The notes beneath the pieces were generated by a model. The model had not been told where the DNA came from and made no database searches. It saw nothing but the letters and a program-made list of their open reading frames with translations. Source: Tricholoma matsutake (taxonomy: Eukaryota; Basidiomycota; Agaricomycetes; Agaricales; Tricholomataceae). Taken from it: a stretch of 64,000 bases of DNA. The position numbers were made by a program, and so were the translations under genes. The DNA lies in contig AP026543.1 of NCBI GenBank assembly GCA_026075535.2, positions 1,674,001-1,738,000 of the forward strand, in the 5' to 3' direction. Positions 24,063-35,000 of this stretch are shown here, one piece after another (the stretch's first letter is position 1; each line of letters opens with the position of its first letter).

Positions 24063-26285
24063 AGATGCATTGCCCCAATGCATTCGAAATCGCATATGAC
24101 CAAAGTCACTGACTTGAATGCGACGTGGTGCAGCAGTGTGCCGTTGGTGGAACTCCTTGACCAACCGAGGGGCATTCACATCGGACTCCTCGACCCATGA
24201 GTTCTCCTCATACCCATAACCCTTCCAGTGTACCAAATACTGGAGCTTCCCTCGACGTAACCGGCTGTCCAAGATTGACTTGACTTCATACTGGGGTTCT
24301 CCCTCCACGACTGTAGGTGGCGGTAGTGGTTGTGAACGGCATCCTGGAAAAGGATCTGAGGGAGCTGGAAGGAGTTTCATGATGTGGAAGACTGGGTGAA
24401 GTCTAGACATGGAGGCTGGGAGGCGTAGATGATAGGCATGCGTTCCAATGCACTTGACAATGGGGAAAGGTCCCAGGAAGCAATGGGAGAGTTTTTTGGA
24501 TGGACGGGTAGTGGAGATGTCACTGGAGTCAAGATAAACTCGATCACCAACCTTGTACTGTGGCGTTGGAGAGTGGCGTTGATTGTAGAAACGTGCCATG
24601 TCATCCTTTGCCTTCACCAAGGCCGCCTTCGCTTCCTCCAAACTGTCCCTCATGCGTTCCGTGAACTCATTCACTGTCTCAATATGTGAGGGGGCTTGGT
24701 GAGGTTCAAATCCCATGCGTGGATGCCGTCCAGTGTCCAAAAAGAAGGGGGTTTGTTGAGTGGAAGCATGGACATGATTGTTGTATCCAAACTCGGCCAG
24801 GGGAAGGAGATCGTCCCAATCGTCCTGGCATTCATTGACAAAGACACGGATGTATTGCTCCAACTCCTGGTTGACTCGTTTGGTCTGGCCATCAGTTTGT
24901 GGGTGATAAGCAGTCGAAGTGAGGAGTTTGATACCCAGAAGTTGGTACAGCTCTCGAGTGAACTCTGCTATGAACTGAGGGCCACGGTCAGAAAGGAAGG
25001 CACCAGGAAGTCCATGTAATTTCCAGACATGGTGAAGATAGAGGCGGGTGGCACCCAGGGCACTGACAGTGGTGTGAGTGGGAATGAAGTGAGCGCATTT
25101 CCCTGCAGAATCAACTGTGCACATCACCGCATCAAACCCGTTCGACTCTGGCAACTCCACCATAAAGTCGACACTGACAACATCCCAATGACTTTCTGGG
25201 ACAGGGAGAGGGTGTAGCTCACCAATGGGTTTGTGATGAGGAATCTTGGTGCATAAGCAAAGGTCACAAGTACGACAATACTGACCAATGAGCCATGACA
25301 TCTGCGGCCACCAATAATTCCGTGAGGTGAGCTCCAAGGTCTTCCAGCATCCAGGGTGACCAGCAATCCATGAGTCGTGGTGTTGGGATATGATACGTCG
25401 ATGAAGGTCTGGGTGGTTGGGTACGTAGATGTGATCCTGGAAATACAACAAGTCCTCCCTTTCAGCCCACTCTGCCGCACGTAAGGAGAGGGTAGATCCC
25501 TTCCTCAGTTCCTTAACAGCTCGGGCCACAACATCCTCGTATAAACCACTATGGTTTGTGTGATGGATGTCACATAGGATGTCCTGCTCCTCACCCTGGG
25601 GTGTGATACCTTCCAATGCCTGGATCATAAACAGGTTTGGCTGCAACAACATAATGTCTTGATTGTCATCACCACCATCCCTGTGATCCACACGTCGGGA
25701 GAGGGCGTCGGTCTTCCCCATGCTGTGACCTGGACGGTGGTGCAAGGAGAAGTCAAACCTGGATAGATACAGGGACCAACGAGCTTGACGACGGTTCAAT
25801 TTCTTGGCCGTCATAAAGTACTTGAGATTCTTGTGATCCATCCAAATTTCCACCTTGTGTAGGGCACCCTCGAGGAAGTGTCGCCACTCCTCAAGCACAC
25901 GCATTATCACCAACATCTCCTTGTCATGGATCTCATAGTTTCGTTCCATGGCACTAAGGCTTTTGGAGTAGAATGCAACAGGATGCCACTTCTGGTCCTC
26001 CGGAGACTGCTGAGACAACATGGCACCCATCGCAAAGTCAGAACTGTCAGCTTCTACATGAAAAGGGCGCGAATCGTCAGCAAAGGTAAGGATGGGAGCG
26101 GAAGTGACCATCTCTTTAAGCTTTTTGAATGCCTCCTGCTGTGCATGGTCCCACCGCCATGCCTCCTTGCCAGTCAAGTCAAACAGTGGTTGTGCATGAT
26201 GTGAGAAATCCTTGATAAAACGCCAGTAGAAATTGATGAAGCCTAAAAGGACTGCACCTCTTTCTTGTTTGTGGGTGTTGGCCAT
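24060..26285 (-). pseudogene. Gypsy2 RNase H, integrase and chromodomain
   Basis: A 741-codon open frame, a continuation of the RT frame after a one-base deletion near 26250 (Gypsy1 has the longer version). It contains RNase H (EADSSDFAMGAML, YEIHDKEML), the integrase zinc finger (HHDSWIAGHPG ... CRTCDLC), a complete catalytic triad (SVDFMVELP; LSDRGPQFIAEF; QTDGQTKRVNQELEQY) and a C-terminal chromodomain (EPQYEVKSILD, YLVHWKGYGYEENSWVEES). This is the best-preserved Gypsy frame in the window, but it is cut off from its start by the frameshift. Confidence 0.95.
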
Positions 26286-27568
26286 GCTGTGACCCCATTC
26301 ACCTTGACCGGATCCATCTCTACCTGGCCCTCCAAGATAATCAGGCCGAGGTGCTCGATCTTGGTCTTCTCAAACTTGCACTTGTCCTGGCGAAGGTAGA
26401 GTTTGTACTGTCGAAGTCGGTCCAAGATGAGGCATGTAATGCAACGATGCTCTTCCACTGTGCGAGTGAAGATGAGGATATCATTGAGGTAGATACAGAC
26501 AATGCCCTTGAGGATGAGGTCGTGGAAGATGTTGTTCATCATGGTCTGGAAGGTGGCAGGACTATTAGTAAGGCCAAAGAACATGACGAGCGGTTCAAAA
26601 AGACCACGGTTGGTACAAAAGGCTGCCTTCCACTCATCTCCCTCATTTATCCTCACATTATTGTAACCCCAATGGACGTCGAGTTTGGTGAAGTATCGCG
26701 CTCCACGGAGTTGGTTCACAAGTTCGGAGATGAGAGGTAGCGGGTAGTGATTTTTGACCGTGATGTCATTGAGCCTTCTATAGTCTTGAACTGGACGAAG
26801 TGAGCCATCCTTCTTCTTGACAAAGAAAAAGGGAGAGGCCATGGGCGATTTGGATGGTCGAATATGTCCAGAGGTTAGGTGTTCATTGATGAATTGGTTG
26901 AGCTGTCGCTGTTCCTCGGGAAAAAGAGAATAGACCTTGCAGGAGGAAGGGGTTGTACTGGGGATGAGTTCGATGGCGTGATCCCACAGCTTGCGTGCAG
27001 GGAGAGAATTGAATGATTCCTTGGAGAACATGTCCTCAAACTCATGAAGATGAGGGAGTAAGGAGTCAGTAGAGGATTTAGCAGTATTGTTTTTGTGGAA
27101 GGCCTCGGCAAGGCGCTGGGATATGTTCGATGTAGCACACTCCTCATGTGATGGACAAATTGCAGTGTAGAAAATCCAATCCCCTTCCTCAACTTCCTCT
27201 GCTTCCTCCTCATCATCATCTGAGTCTGGTATCAGATCAGGAACCCCCTCCAACTCCACATCAGGCAGAGGTAGGGGTCCAGCACAACACTTCTGAGTGC
27301 ATTGTACTGAGGCCCTTTGTCCACGGTGCTCTTGTCTGGCTTCCGTGAAACAGGTGCGACAGCTGGATGGACATCGGCTCATGGTGACCTCCCCAGTATG
27401 CCAGTTAACATCTGGGTTATGGTCTCGAAGCCATGGATAGCCCAAAATCACCTTCTGCTTCCCTAACTGAGTGACAGCAAAAGGTGTATGCTCACTATGA
27501 TCTTTGTAACAAAGGACCAGGTCCACAACCTCTCGGATGACACCAGCTTCATTTGGGGATCCATCCAC
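26243..27568 (-). pseudogene. Gypsy2 protease tail and reverse transcriptase
   Basis: A 441-codon frame from the end of the protease region (GKQKVILGYPWLRDHNP) through the RT ([46 protein letters not shown]) to VTAWPTPTNKKEVQSF. The YxDD active-site box reads YLND: the first catalytic Asp is Asn (a G-to-A change on the coding strand), so the enzyme should be inactive. Gypsy1 keeps DD at this site. Confidence 0.93.
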
Positions 27569-27619
27569 ATTATAAGCAGGTATCGGACGCGAGAGCGAGC
27601 GAGTATTCAGGCAATGTTG

Positions 27620-27970
27620 TCATGCGAGGTCAGCATCAATGAAGAGACCAGTAGCACCAGAGTCTAGGAGCGCAGAGACACCAAGTATCTGCCCAGTGTC
27701 GGTAGTCTGTAGTTTGATCGCCAGGTTCAAGGAGTGTGCAGAGGAAGTGGATGCAACAATATATTTGCATGGTAGTTTGCGCTCCCATGATTTAATTTTG
27801 GGGCATGAGGTAGAGGTAGAGAGAGGAGGGGCAGGTACGTCTTCACCCGACTTCGAAGGTTCAGAGAGGGGAATAGTCATGAAATCAGATTCATTCTCTG
27901 GGGATTCAACTGACAAAACTTCAAAGTGGTTATGGACAGGCAACAAGGGTGTATGATTCACTCGCTGCAA
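27620..27970 (-). pseudogene. Gypsy2 protease N-terminal part
   Basis: Begins MQRVNHTPLLPVHNHFEVLS, shared with Gypsy1, and contains the retropepsin motif LLDSGATGLFID. A TGA follows eight codons later, where Gypsy1 reads through (HRVQQHCLN), separating it from the RT frame. Confidence 0.88.
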
Positions 27971-29109
27971 ATAGAAAAATCCTGCTCCTCTACACCCTCT
28001 AATTTGACCTCCTCTGCAACCTGACCCTTCGCTTCCTCGACATCTACAAGCGCCAACAGGTCCTGGAGGAGTTCATCTCGCCCCTCGGGGGTGAGCATGC
28101 GGATATCCTGACAATGGGGGCACACTCCAGCCATATGTCCAGTTTCCCCACAGCGGTAGCAGAGGTTTAAGCTGTGTGCGCGGCTACGGGCTGCATCGAC
28201 ATCCATTGGTACCAGAACATTGACGGCCGGTGCAGGAGTTTGATGGACAGGAATAGGGTTGCGTTGGGGAAGGGTTTGATTGAAGATGTGGGATGTAGGA
28301 GTGGTAGTTGGAGCCTGGAATGCAGCATTGAACACCGCATTTGTGAGTCGGTTCTCATCACAGAGGGAAGCAGCTTCATACCAAGCATAGATATCATTGT
28401 CCGCCGGACGTCCTTCCAACATCTGGGCAATCTGGTCCTGAATCCCCCGGTTGAGGCCTTGTCAGAACTTCACCACCACTGGTAGCCCACCCCCATATCC
28501 TGCCATGTCCACCAAGTCCTTAAACTCATCGATATAATTGTCCACGGATCAATGTGCCTGGTGGTACGAGGATGACTCAAGTCGTGTCACTGCTCAGTGG
28601 CGCTCATTGAGGGGACAAAAGTGGCATACGAACTCTGCTCGAAAGTCACCCCAAGTGGAGAAAGGTAGGGAACCAAGTTCTTTGGTTTCTCACAGAATAC
28701 GGTCCATGTAGAGATAGGTATGCTCAGATTTCATGTATGTGAAGGCCCAATAAATTTTTGCAGCTTCATCAACGAATTGATGTGACTGGAGACTGATATA
28801 CAACTCACAGGAGTTACGGAATGCACGTCCCTGTGCATGCACACCATTAAATTCAGCAGGGGGGGACGGTTTGATCTGGGCGTGCTCCTTGGGCACGTTT
28901 GGCGACGTGTCTTTGTTGGGCGCGCTTGGAGTCATAATGGGGGAAATATTAGTCGTGGAGCTGGTCTGAAGTGTTCTGACAAAGTTTTCGATTGTAGATT
29001 TAAGCGAATCAATTTGCGCGCATATTCCAGTAACGTCGCTTTCAAGCGCGTCGAGGTGCTCTGATGCGTCCATAGTGCTAGGGGGCACGTTTGGTGAAAA
29101 TGGCAGCAT
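27958..29109 (-). pseudogene. Gypsy2 gag
   Basis: The N-terminal half (29109-28690, MLPFSPNVPPSTMDASEHLD) is followed by a capsid-like region broken by stops near 28690, 28610, 28550 and 28460. An open C-terminal half follows (28422-27958) with the zinc knuckle CYRCGETGHMAGVC and the tail LLQDLLALVDVEEAK. Gag would form the particle that packages the RNA. The region 28555-28820 is the uninterrupted reference for the MULE insertion site in Gypsy1. Confidence 0.88.
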
Positions 29110-29224
29110 AATAAAGGCGAGACTATCTGGAACGGTGTGTAGGGACTCTGTGGAGCTTTGAGAAGTGTCATCCAGTCCGTACCTGCCTATCTTCAGTGGG
29201 TTCGCGATTTTTGGGCCTTAGGGG

Positions 29225-29236
29225 AGAGTTTTCTAC
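29225..29236 (-). promoter_or_regulatory. Candidate self-priming primer-binding site of Gypsy2
   Basis: Two bases after the 5' LTR, the minus strand reads AGAAAACTCT. Its exact complement, AGAGTTTTCT, lies in the LTR at 29338-29347, 28 bases downstream of a TATA motif (29372-29375). That is where the RNA 5' end would be expected. This is the arrangement of self-primed Tf1/sushi-type elements. No tRNA-type site was recognised. Confidence 0.6.
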
Positions 29237-29655
29237 TATAAGGGCAACCTCAGCCTCTAGCAAAGGGAAATCCAAAGTTAAAATTATGCTACATAATACA
29301 GGGATTGGGGGTGCACCTAGCAAAGGGAAATCCGAAGAGAAAACTCTAAAGATCCCTTTGCCAGTGCCCAGTATATGTGAAAACTGCAAAAATCAAATAA
29401 TAACTAAAAATAGAAAAGGCGGAGATAGGCTGATCAAGGCCACCGCATGACGTAATACCAAGGGGTAGATGTCGGAAGGGTCGTCTCTAAATATAAAACT
29501 GTCAACATGCACAAATGTGATAGAAAGGGAAATTAGTAATAAAATAAGGGAAAAATTATAGAAAATGAAGAATAGAAGGAAACGAGGCGAGAAAAAATAT
29601 AGGACAAACGTAAAAAATAGGAGAAACATGTGGGACACCCTCTAGTCCCCTTACA
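29237..29655 (-). repeat. 5' LTR of Gypsy2
   Basis: A 419-bp LTR, near-identical to 23626-24048; the differences are mostly C/T or G/A at CpG positions plus a 4-bp gap. It contains a possible promoter (TATA at 29372-29375 on the minus strand). Confidence 0.95.
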
Positions 29656-31290
29656 GGGATGGAGATTTTACACGTGCAGGTTTACGAGTAGGTTTGAGAG
29701 GTGATACAAGATCAATTAAAGGTGCTTGTTTGATTGGAGCAGGTGGGTTTGATAGGAGCAGGTGGGCTTGAAAATGACAAGTTGATAATTTCAGAACTGG
29801 GCTGAGATTTGATGGGTGCCTTGATTGCCTGAAAATCAATCCTTGGTTCATCTCGCAAGCTGGCTAAAAACTGATGGATGGGGTGCCGAGCCTGCATATT
29901 GCTTAAGTAGCTGATCACTTCCTTGCAACTACCAGAGGACTTACATTTGGAGAATCAAGGTTATAGTCATTATATCCAAATGGCCCAGAGACAGACAGAC
30001 ACATCAATGGTTGGGGGAGAGGTCCATGAGACCACCCAATCAGTATGCAACTGAAGAACTGGTCAGATGGTGTAATTTACACAGATGGAGAACACGTACA
30101 CCTTTGCCTAATGCAGCACAATGATAAACCAACATATTTTGTAAAGCTAGGTTGCAAAAAACTGAGGAAAGTGCATTGGACCATGCTGGAATTGAGGGGT
30201 CAGCACAAGAAGCAATGAAATTCTCGGCTGCAATCCTGCAACTACCGGAAGTCTGACCTTGTTTGGATAACTCACCTTTGATAACTTTTCCAGGTACATA
30301 ATAATCAATGTTCAAGCCTGACAGCACCCACTGAAGAATTGGTAGGACCTCTGTTACAGGTGGAAATTCCAAGGAGTCTCCATGCTCGATACACATCTTG
30401 TTCTTTTCACTGCAGTATGCCAAATAGTGGTCATCAATGCAAGCAATGGCAAATATTGCACATGGTGTGGCCACACGAAGGCAGTTCCTCAAGGCTATAA
30501 GGTTTGGGCTATATAGCCGAGGTGACTGATTATAGAGATGTTTAGCATCATTGAAGAAGGAGGTTGGAAGGAAGATAAAAGGGGAATGAGATTGGAAGGA
30601 TGTAGCGGCCAGTCGGAAGTAAAGCAGCTTGAGCAACCCATTGACTAGATCCTCTTCAAGCCAATTTTCATCAAGAAAGCAGCCAAGCTTCCACAATGGG
30701 AAATCAGTTACACAAAAACCTGCAATGTGCGAAGCTATCTTGAATTCACAAAATTTGGCCACTAGCAAAGGTGAAAAGCATGGCTCAGAAGTCAGGTGGG
30801 TGACAAGCTGACATGCATAATCTCGAGGTATTCAGTAATTGTTCAAATTGACAAAAAGTCGCAACTTCAAGAACATTCTGAGATAACAAGTAAAACACAA
30901 AAATGTAGGTACACACCTTCGAAAAATGGCACAAATGTTCAGTTGTAACATCTGAATACTGATCATGGAACACTAGTACAACAGAACATTGGCCATTGTT
31001 ATATTCATCTTCCAGACTGCACATGATTGGATTGAGGTCTGCAATATCAGGAATGACCTCATCAAACAGGATGATTGTGCTTCTAGCCATCATGGGGACT
31101 TCATCTGTAAACATCCAGGTTGTGACTGTGTTTGGTGGCAAGAAAGATGGGTAAGTATGTCCAACATTTTGATTGAAAGTTAGACTGCAAAAGAACTGAG
31201 AAGAATATGCCACAGATGTGGAAGGAGTTGTGTACATCCAAAAGGTGCTCATGGTGGTCATGCCAACAGCAGTACCCTCGCCACACATTC
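29656..31290 (-). pseudogene. Ulp1-like (C48) cysteine protease of the MULE
   Basis: The open frame 30768-30040 has the Ulp1 layout: ENWLEEDLVNGLLKLL (entry helix), DDHYLAYCSEK (catalytic His), EHGDSLEFP (catalytic Asp) and SGSCRIAAENFI (catalytic Cys, near 30240). Upstream sequence (31288-30910, with STIILFDEVIPDIADL) belongs to the same gene but is separated by stops or an intron. Downstream, a Lys/Pro-rich linker (29900-29660) leads to the Gypsy2 insertion, after which the transposase part resumes at 23620. Ulp1 proteases cleave SUMO-like conjugates; such domains occur in some Mutator-like elements. The catalytic residues look intact here. Confidence 0.8.
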
Positions 31291-31759
31291 ACTTATATAT
31301 ACCTATCTTGCCATCAAAAAGATTTCTCACAATTCATGATGGCATGGAAGCACCCAGAAGTAATGGATGGCTTGATCAGGCAGGACTCTAACCCAATTGA
31401 ATGTTTGTTTCTCAATCTACAGACCAGGAGATATATGTTGCAATCTAGAAGCTGATAAATGAGATTAGAATGGAGAGATCTTGCAGGGTGAGGGGTTGAG
31501 AACACACCAAATTAATACCATTCTCCCTATCTAGTCATATCCTTCCCAATGAAACCACTAATGAGCTTCATAAACCACCCCATCAAAGTTGTCATCATCA
31601 TGGAAGGTGAAGTCAAATCATGACTTGGAACTATGATTCTGAAAAAAAAAGATATCACACGATGAACAAATAAACAAATGGCCAGAGTAGCTGGCCAGAG
31701 GACAAATCACGACAACCCATATGATCACAACAAAAGTCAATGGGTTAGTATTGCAACCC
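31291..31759. other. MULE 5' noncoding region
   Basis: No supported coding sequence between the Ulp1-part gene and the right terminal repeat; presumably promoter and leader of the MULE gene. Confidence 0.4.
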
Positions 31760-31801
31760 AGGGTTTCAGTCAGCACCCCGGGTTTCTCATTAGAATAAGC
31801 C
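31760..31801 (-). repeat. MULE terminal inverted repeat, right
   Basis: Inverse of 20270-20311 at 40 of 42 positions. It is followed directly by the TGACTAGAG target copy. Confidence 0.93.
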
Positions 31802-32055
31802 TGACTAGAGCCATGTCACTGCTCGGTGGTGCTTGTTGAGGGGACAAAAGTGGCATACAAATTCTGCTCAAAAGTCACCCCAAGTGGAGAAAGGTAGAGA
31901 ACCGAGCTCTTTAGTTTGGTGCAGAATATGGTCCACATAGAGATAGGCGCGTACAGATTTCATGTATGTGAAGGCCCAATAAATTTATGCAGCCTCATCG
32001 ACAAATTGATGCAACTGGAGACTGATGTACAACTCACAGGAATTAAGGAATGCAC
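31802..32055 (-). pseudogene. Gypsy1 gag, middle part beyond the MULE
   Basis: Matches Gypsy2 28580-28820 (cactgctcggtggtgc, then a stretch ending caactcacaggaattaagg). It begins with the right copy of the MULE target duplication and ends abruptly at about 32055. Confidence 0.85.
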
Positions 32056-35000
32056 CTCTGGAACAATATATGCACCATGTATGAATGACTGAGCAGGGAC
32101 AAAAATAGCCTTTGTCAGTGGTGTTTCTTGCAGGCGATGCAAGCCAAGATCTTTGTCATTTTTCCATGCTGGTGTTATCTCTTTGAACAGTTGGATTAGG
32201 GCCATGGGAATTGTAACTTCAGCTTCACCACTGGGTATGACTGCATCTTCACTTGCCTTCACTTGATAAGTGAAGACAAAAAGAAGTTTAGCAAAGTAAG
32301 GTTGAGAACCAGTATCAATGAAGACACAATCAAATTGTCTCTTGCCCTTCCAGAATGAGGGATTGCATCGTAAGAGATTGGTATGGGCCCGCCAATCAAC
32401 TAGTGATTCAAATGTAGCCTTTATAAATCGATGCTCTGTTATCTGATGCATAAATTTGTTAGCAGACTGTCAGGAACAAGGATGATTACAGCATACAAAA
32501 GCATCAGCTGGCACTGATAATCCCCGAGCATTTTGAAGTTGTACAGGGCTGTCACTGCAACTGAGGATCTCATTGAGTGACTTTTTGAAATGGCTTCAAA
32601 AGTGTAGGAAAGCTGGATTCTCTGAATGCATTTGTTCAATGTGATAAATGGAGGATTGCTTTTGGACAGCACCAAGATACACATTATTGAATGTATTTCT
32701 TGTTTGAAACCTAGGTTGAGCATCCTCGGCATCATTATCATCTTCATTATCCTCATTGGTTGCCTTTGAAGCATCAATGTAGCTTCAAATAATAGCAGCT
32801 GTAAGTGACCAGTGTTCATTTTGCAGAATCTAATATATTTGTAGCAAATTTTTAGATGGATTAAATCAACCTACCTGAGGTGCCACATCCTTGAAATTTG
32901 TTTGTGACAGGTACCAAGTTTTGAGTATACCATGCAGTCATTCAAAAAGCCAGGTAGAAAAATTGCAAAGAACACCCTTTTGCTCAATGTCATCAAATGC
33001 ATGACTCTGAGCATGGAGCTTTGGAAAGTCAAAATTTTTATTGAGCCCATCCTTTTCAAGTTCATTTGCATGTTCCTATAAGTATAAGACAGTTAACTGG
33101 GCTTTTTGTTATAGAAGTAATTACTCACCTGAAGCAATTTTCCAAGTCTGTCTACAGCCTTTCTACCAGCTGCAATTGTTTCATCTGTGTGAACCTCAAG
33201 AGCCTCCCACATGGTTAAATCAAGGTATGCTTGCAGACAGCAGAGAAGGCGGTATCCATGTGGGCTTTCTGTTTCTGTAAGAATATTGTGGCTTACAAAT
33301 ATGAACATCTACCAAGAGCTCAGGCTGAACTGAAATATCAACAAGACAAACCACAAACTTTTAATATGTCCTGAAATTTGTTTGCATCTGAGAAGTTGAC
33401 GTTCATAATTTTATCCTGAATTTTCAAGCCACTCCATGGTGGAAGTACTCTCATCCTGTATATATAGAGATCTTGGATTGACCAATCAATAGCCATGGTG
33501 TTACATACTGGTCATCAACCTGTTAGCATGCAGCTGAACCCAATTCTGATACAAATTCTTTCAGCTGTGGAAAAAAATGCTTTCCACCAAGACCATGATT
33601 GTTGGCATGCATTTCATCAAATGAGATTGCTCTGTGAGGATCAGAGAATTAGACATCCCAAAAGGCATTCTGTATCAAAGAAAGGACATGAATGATAGAT
33701 ATCTCAACTTGAAGCAGAGAAAAATCATACCATAACAGAATGAAGGCTTTCTACCTTTACAATTTCATTTCATCTACTAGCATTTGGCTCCTTCAAGGCC
33801 TTCAAAACAAGCATCTTTGATTGTTCTGCTGTCCATAATTCATATGTTTGCCATGTGTGTGATTGCTCAGATTGTGGAACAAGGCAGACTGGGCAGGGAT
33901 AATTTCCATTGACACCATGAGTCAGTGCCATGACTGTACTAAAAGGAAAGTTTGAGTGAGATTACATTTCCAAAAACAAACTACTACATAATGTACTGCT
34001 CCTCATAATCAGCTGCTAGAATAAAGACAAAGGGATGCACTCAACGCCATATACCATCTCCACACTGCATAAGATATCCTGTAACTGAATAGTGTAATAT
34101 GGTTTCAAGGAGAATTTCAAATGATTTGTGCCACACTGCTCACTTGAAATCAACAACATCACTTTTATCAGACTCCTCCTCAGAAACCTAGAATATGAAT
34201 TAGTATTATGATAACATGAGACCAACAAGCTTACAATGGGTAACCATCCAACTATTTGTGTTGAGCCCAGCCATTGTGAATGTGTTGGGAGAGATTACCA
34301 ATCTGAGCCATTATGGGATAACCCTGGGCAGTGCCAAATGAAGATAGGCAAGTCTTATCAGCATAGAGTGTGATGCACAGTGGCTTGCCACCTTCAGGAA
34401 GTTGGCTCTGATTACATGTTATCATTGTCCTCACAATGAATAAGAGACTGAAGTACAGACCTGCACATTCCACATACGTTTTCCTGTCCATGACTCATGT
34501 ACAAAATGAACCCATTTTTTACCATCAAACTTCTCAAGACACTGGCCATCCCACTTGAAATGTGGGGCAAGGAGAGGATCTTCTATAACATTTCTAGCCC
34601 AGCCCATTAACGATCATGAACAAAAGTCAAACATCTGGATGGTGCCTCGATATTCTGCCTTGACAACTTTCTTTTTGAACTAAAACAGTGGAGAGAAAGA
34701 TTCAGAATTTATCATACAGCATCTACATTACACATACAGGTGTTAATGGGTCAGAGGCCCCAATCCAGAGATTATTCAGCTCTTTATGATTTTTTATGCT
34801 AAATGTTTCCTTGCATTCAATAAGCATATGTATGACTTGAATGAGTTTGTCGACCTGGGTGTTGGACATGGCAGATTCAAGGATAACCTCAGCGAATGAA
34901 AATTCACTCTCAGAACTGAAGGGTAGCCATGGGATAGTAGGAAGAGTGAGAGGAGGAGCTGGCTTGCCAAGGCCATACTCCTCGAAAGCCTTGACTACAG

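Larger units (their letters stand above)
23626..29655 (-). mobile_element. Gypsy2: complete-length chromodomain Gypsy element
   Basis: A 6.03-kb minus-strand element with two LTRs (423 and 419 bp), a 5-bp target duplication, primer site, gag, protease, RT, RNase H, integrase, chromodomain and polypurine tract. It lies inside the Mutator-like element, between the Ulp1 and transposase parts. The two LTRs differ by about eight transitions and a 4-bp gap, so it is the youngest layer of the nest. It is full length but its genes carry stops and frameshifts. Confidence 0.95.
20270..31801 (-). mobile_element. Mutator-like element (MULE) carrying a Ulp1 protease
   Basis: Terminal inverted repeats of 42 bp (two mismatches) start GGCTTATTCTAATGAGAAAC on each strand. 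The 9-bp flanks TGACTCGAG (20261-20269) and TGACTAGAG (31802-31810) form a target duplication with one change; 9 bp is typical of Mutator-like elements. The matching uninterrupted site is visible in Gypsy2 gag near 28575. Excluding Gypsy2 and its target duplication, the element is about 5.5 kb. Its minus-strand genes encode, in order, a Ulp1-like protease, a FAR1-type DNA-binding region, a MULE transposase, a SWIM finger and a zinc knuckle. Confidence 0.92.
15495..32055 (-). mobile_element. Gypsy1: chromodomain Gypsy element, interrupted and truncated
   Basis: A minus-strand Ty3/Gypsy chromovirus. Its 3' LTR, pol and most of gag occupy 15495-20269. The rest of the preserved gag is at 31802-32055, on the far side of the Mutator-like element. 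The two halves join into the same order found uninterrupted in Gypsy2 (28561-28820). The gag N-terminus, primer site and 5' LTR are missing: sequence homology to Gypsy2 stops at about 32055, where a Plavaka transposase fragment begins. Confidence 0.88.
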
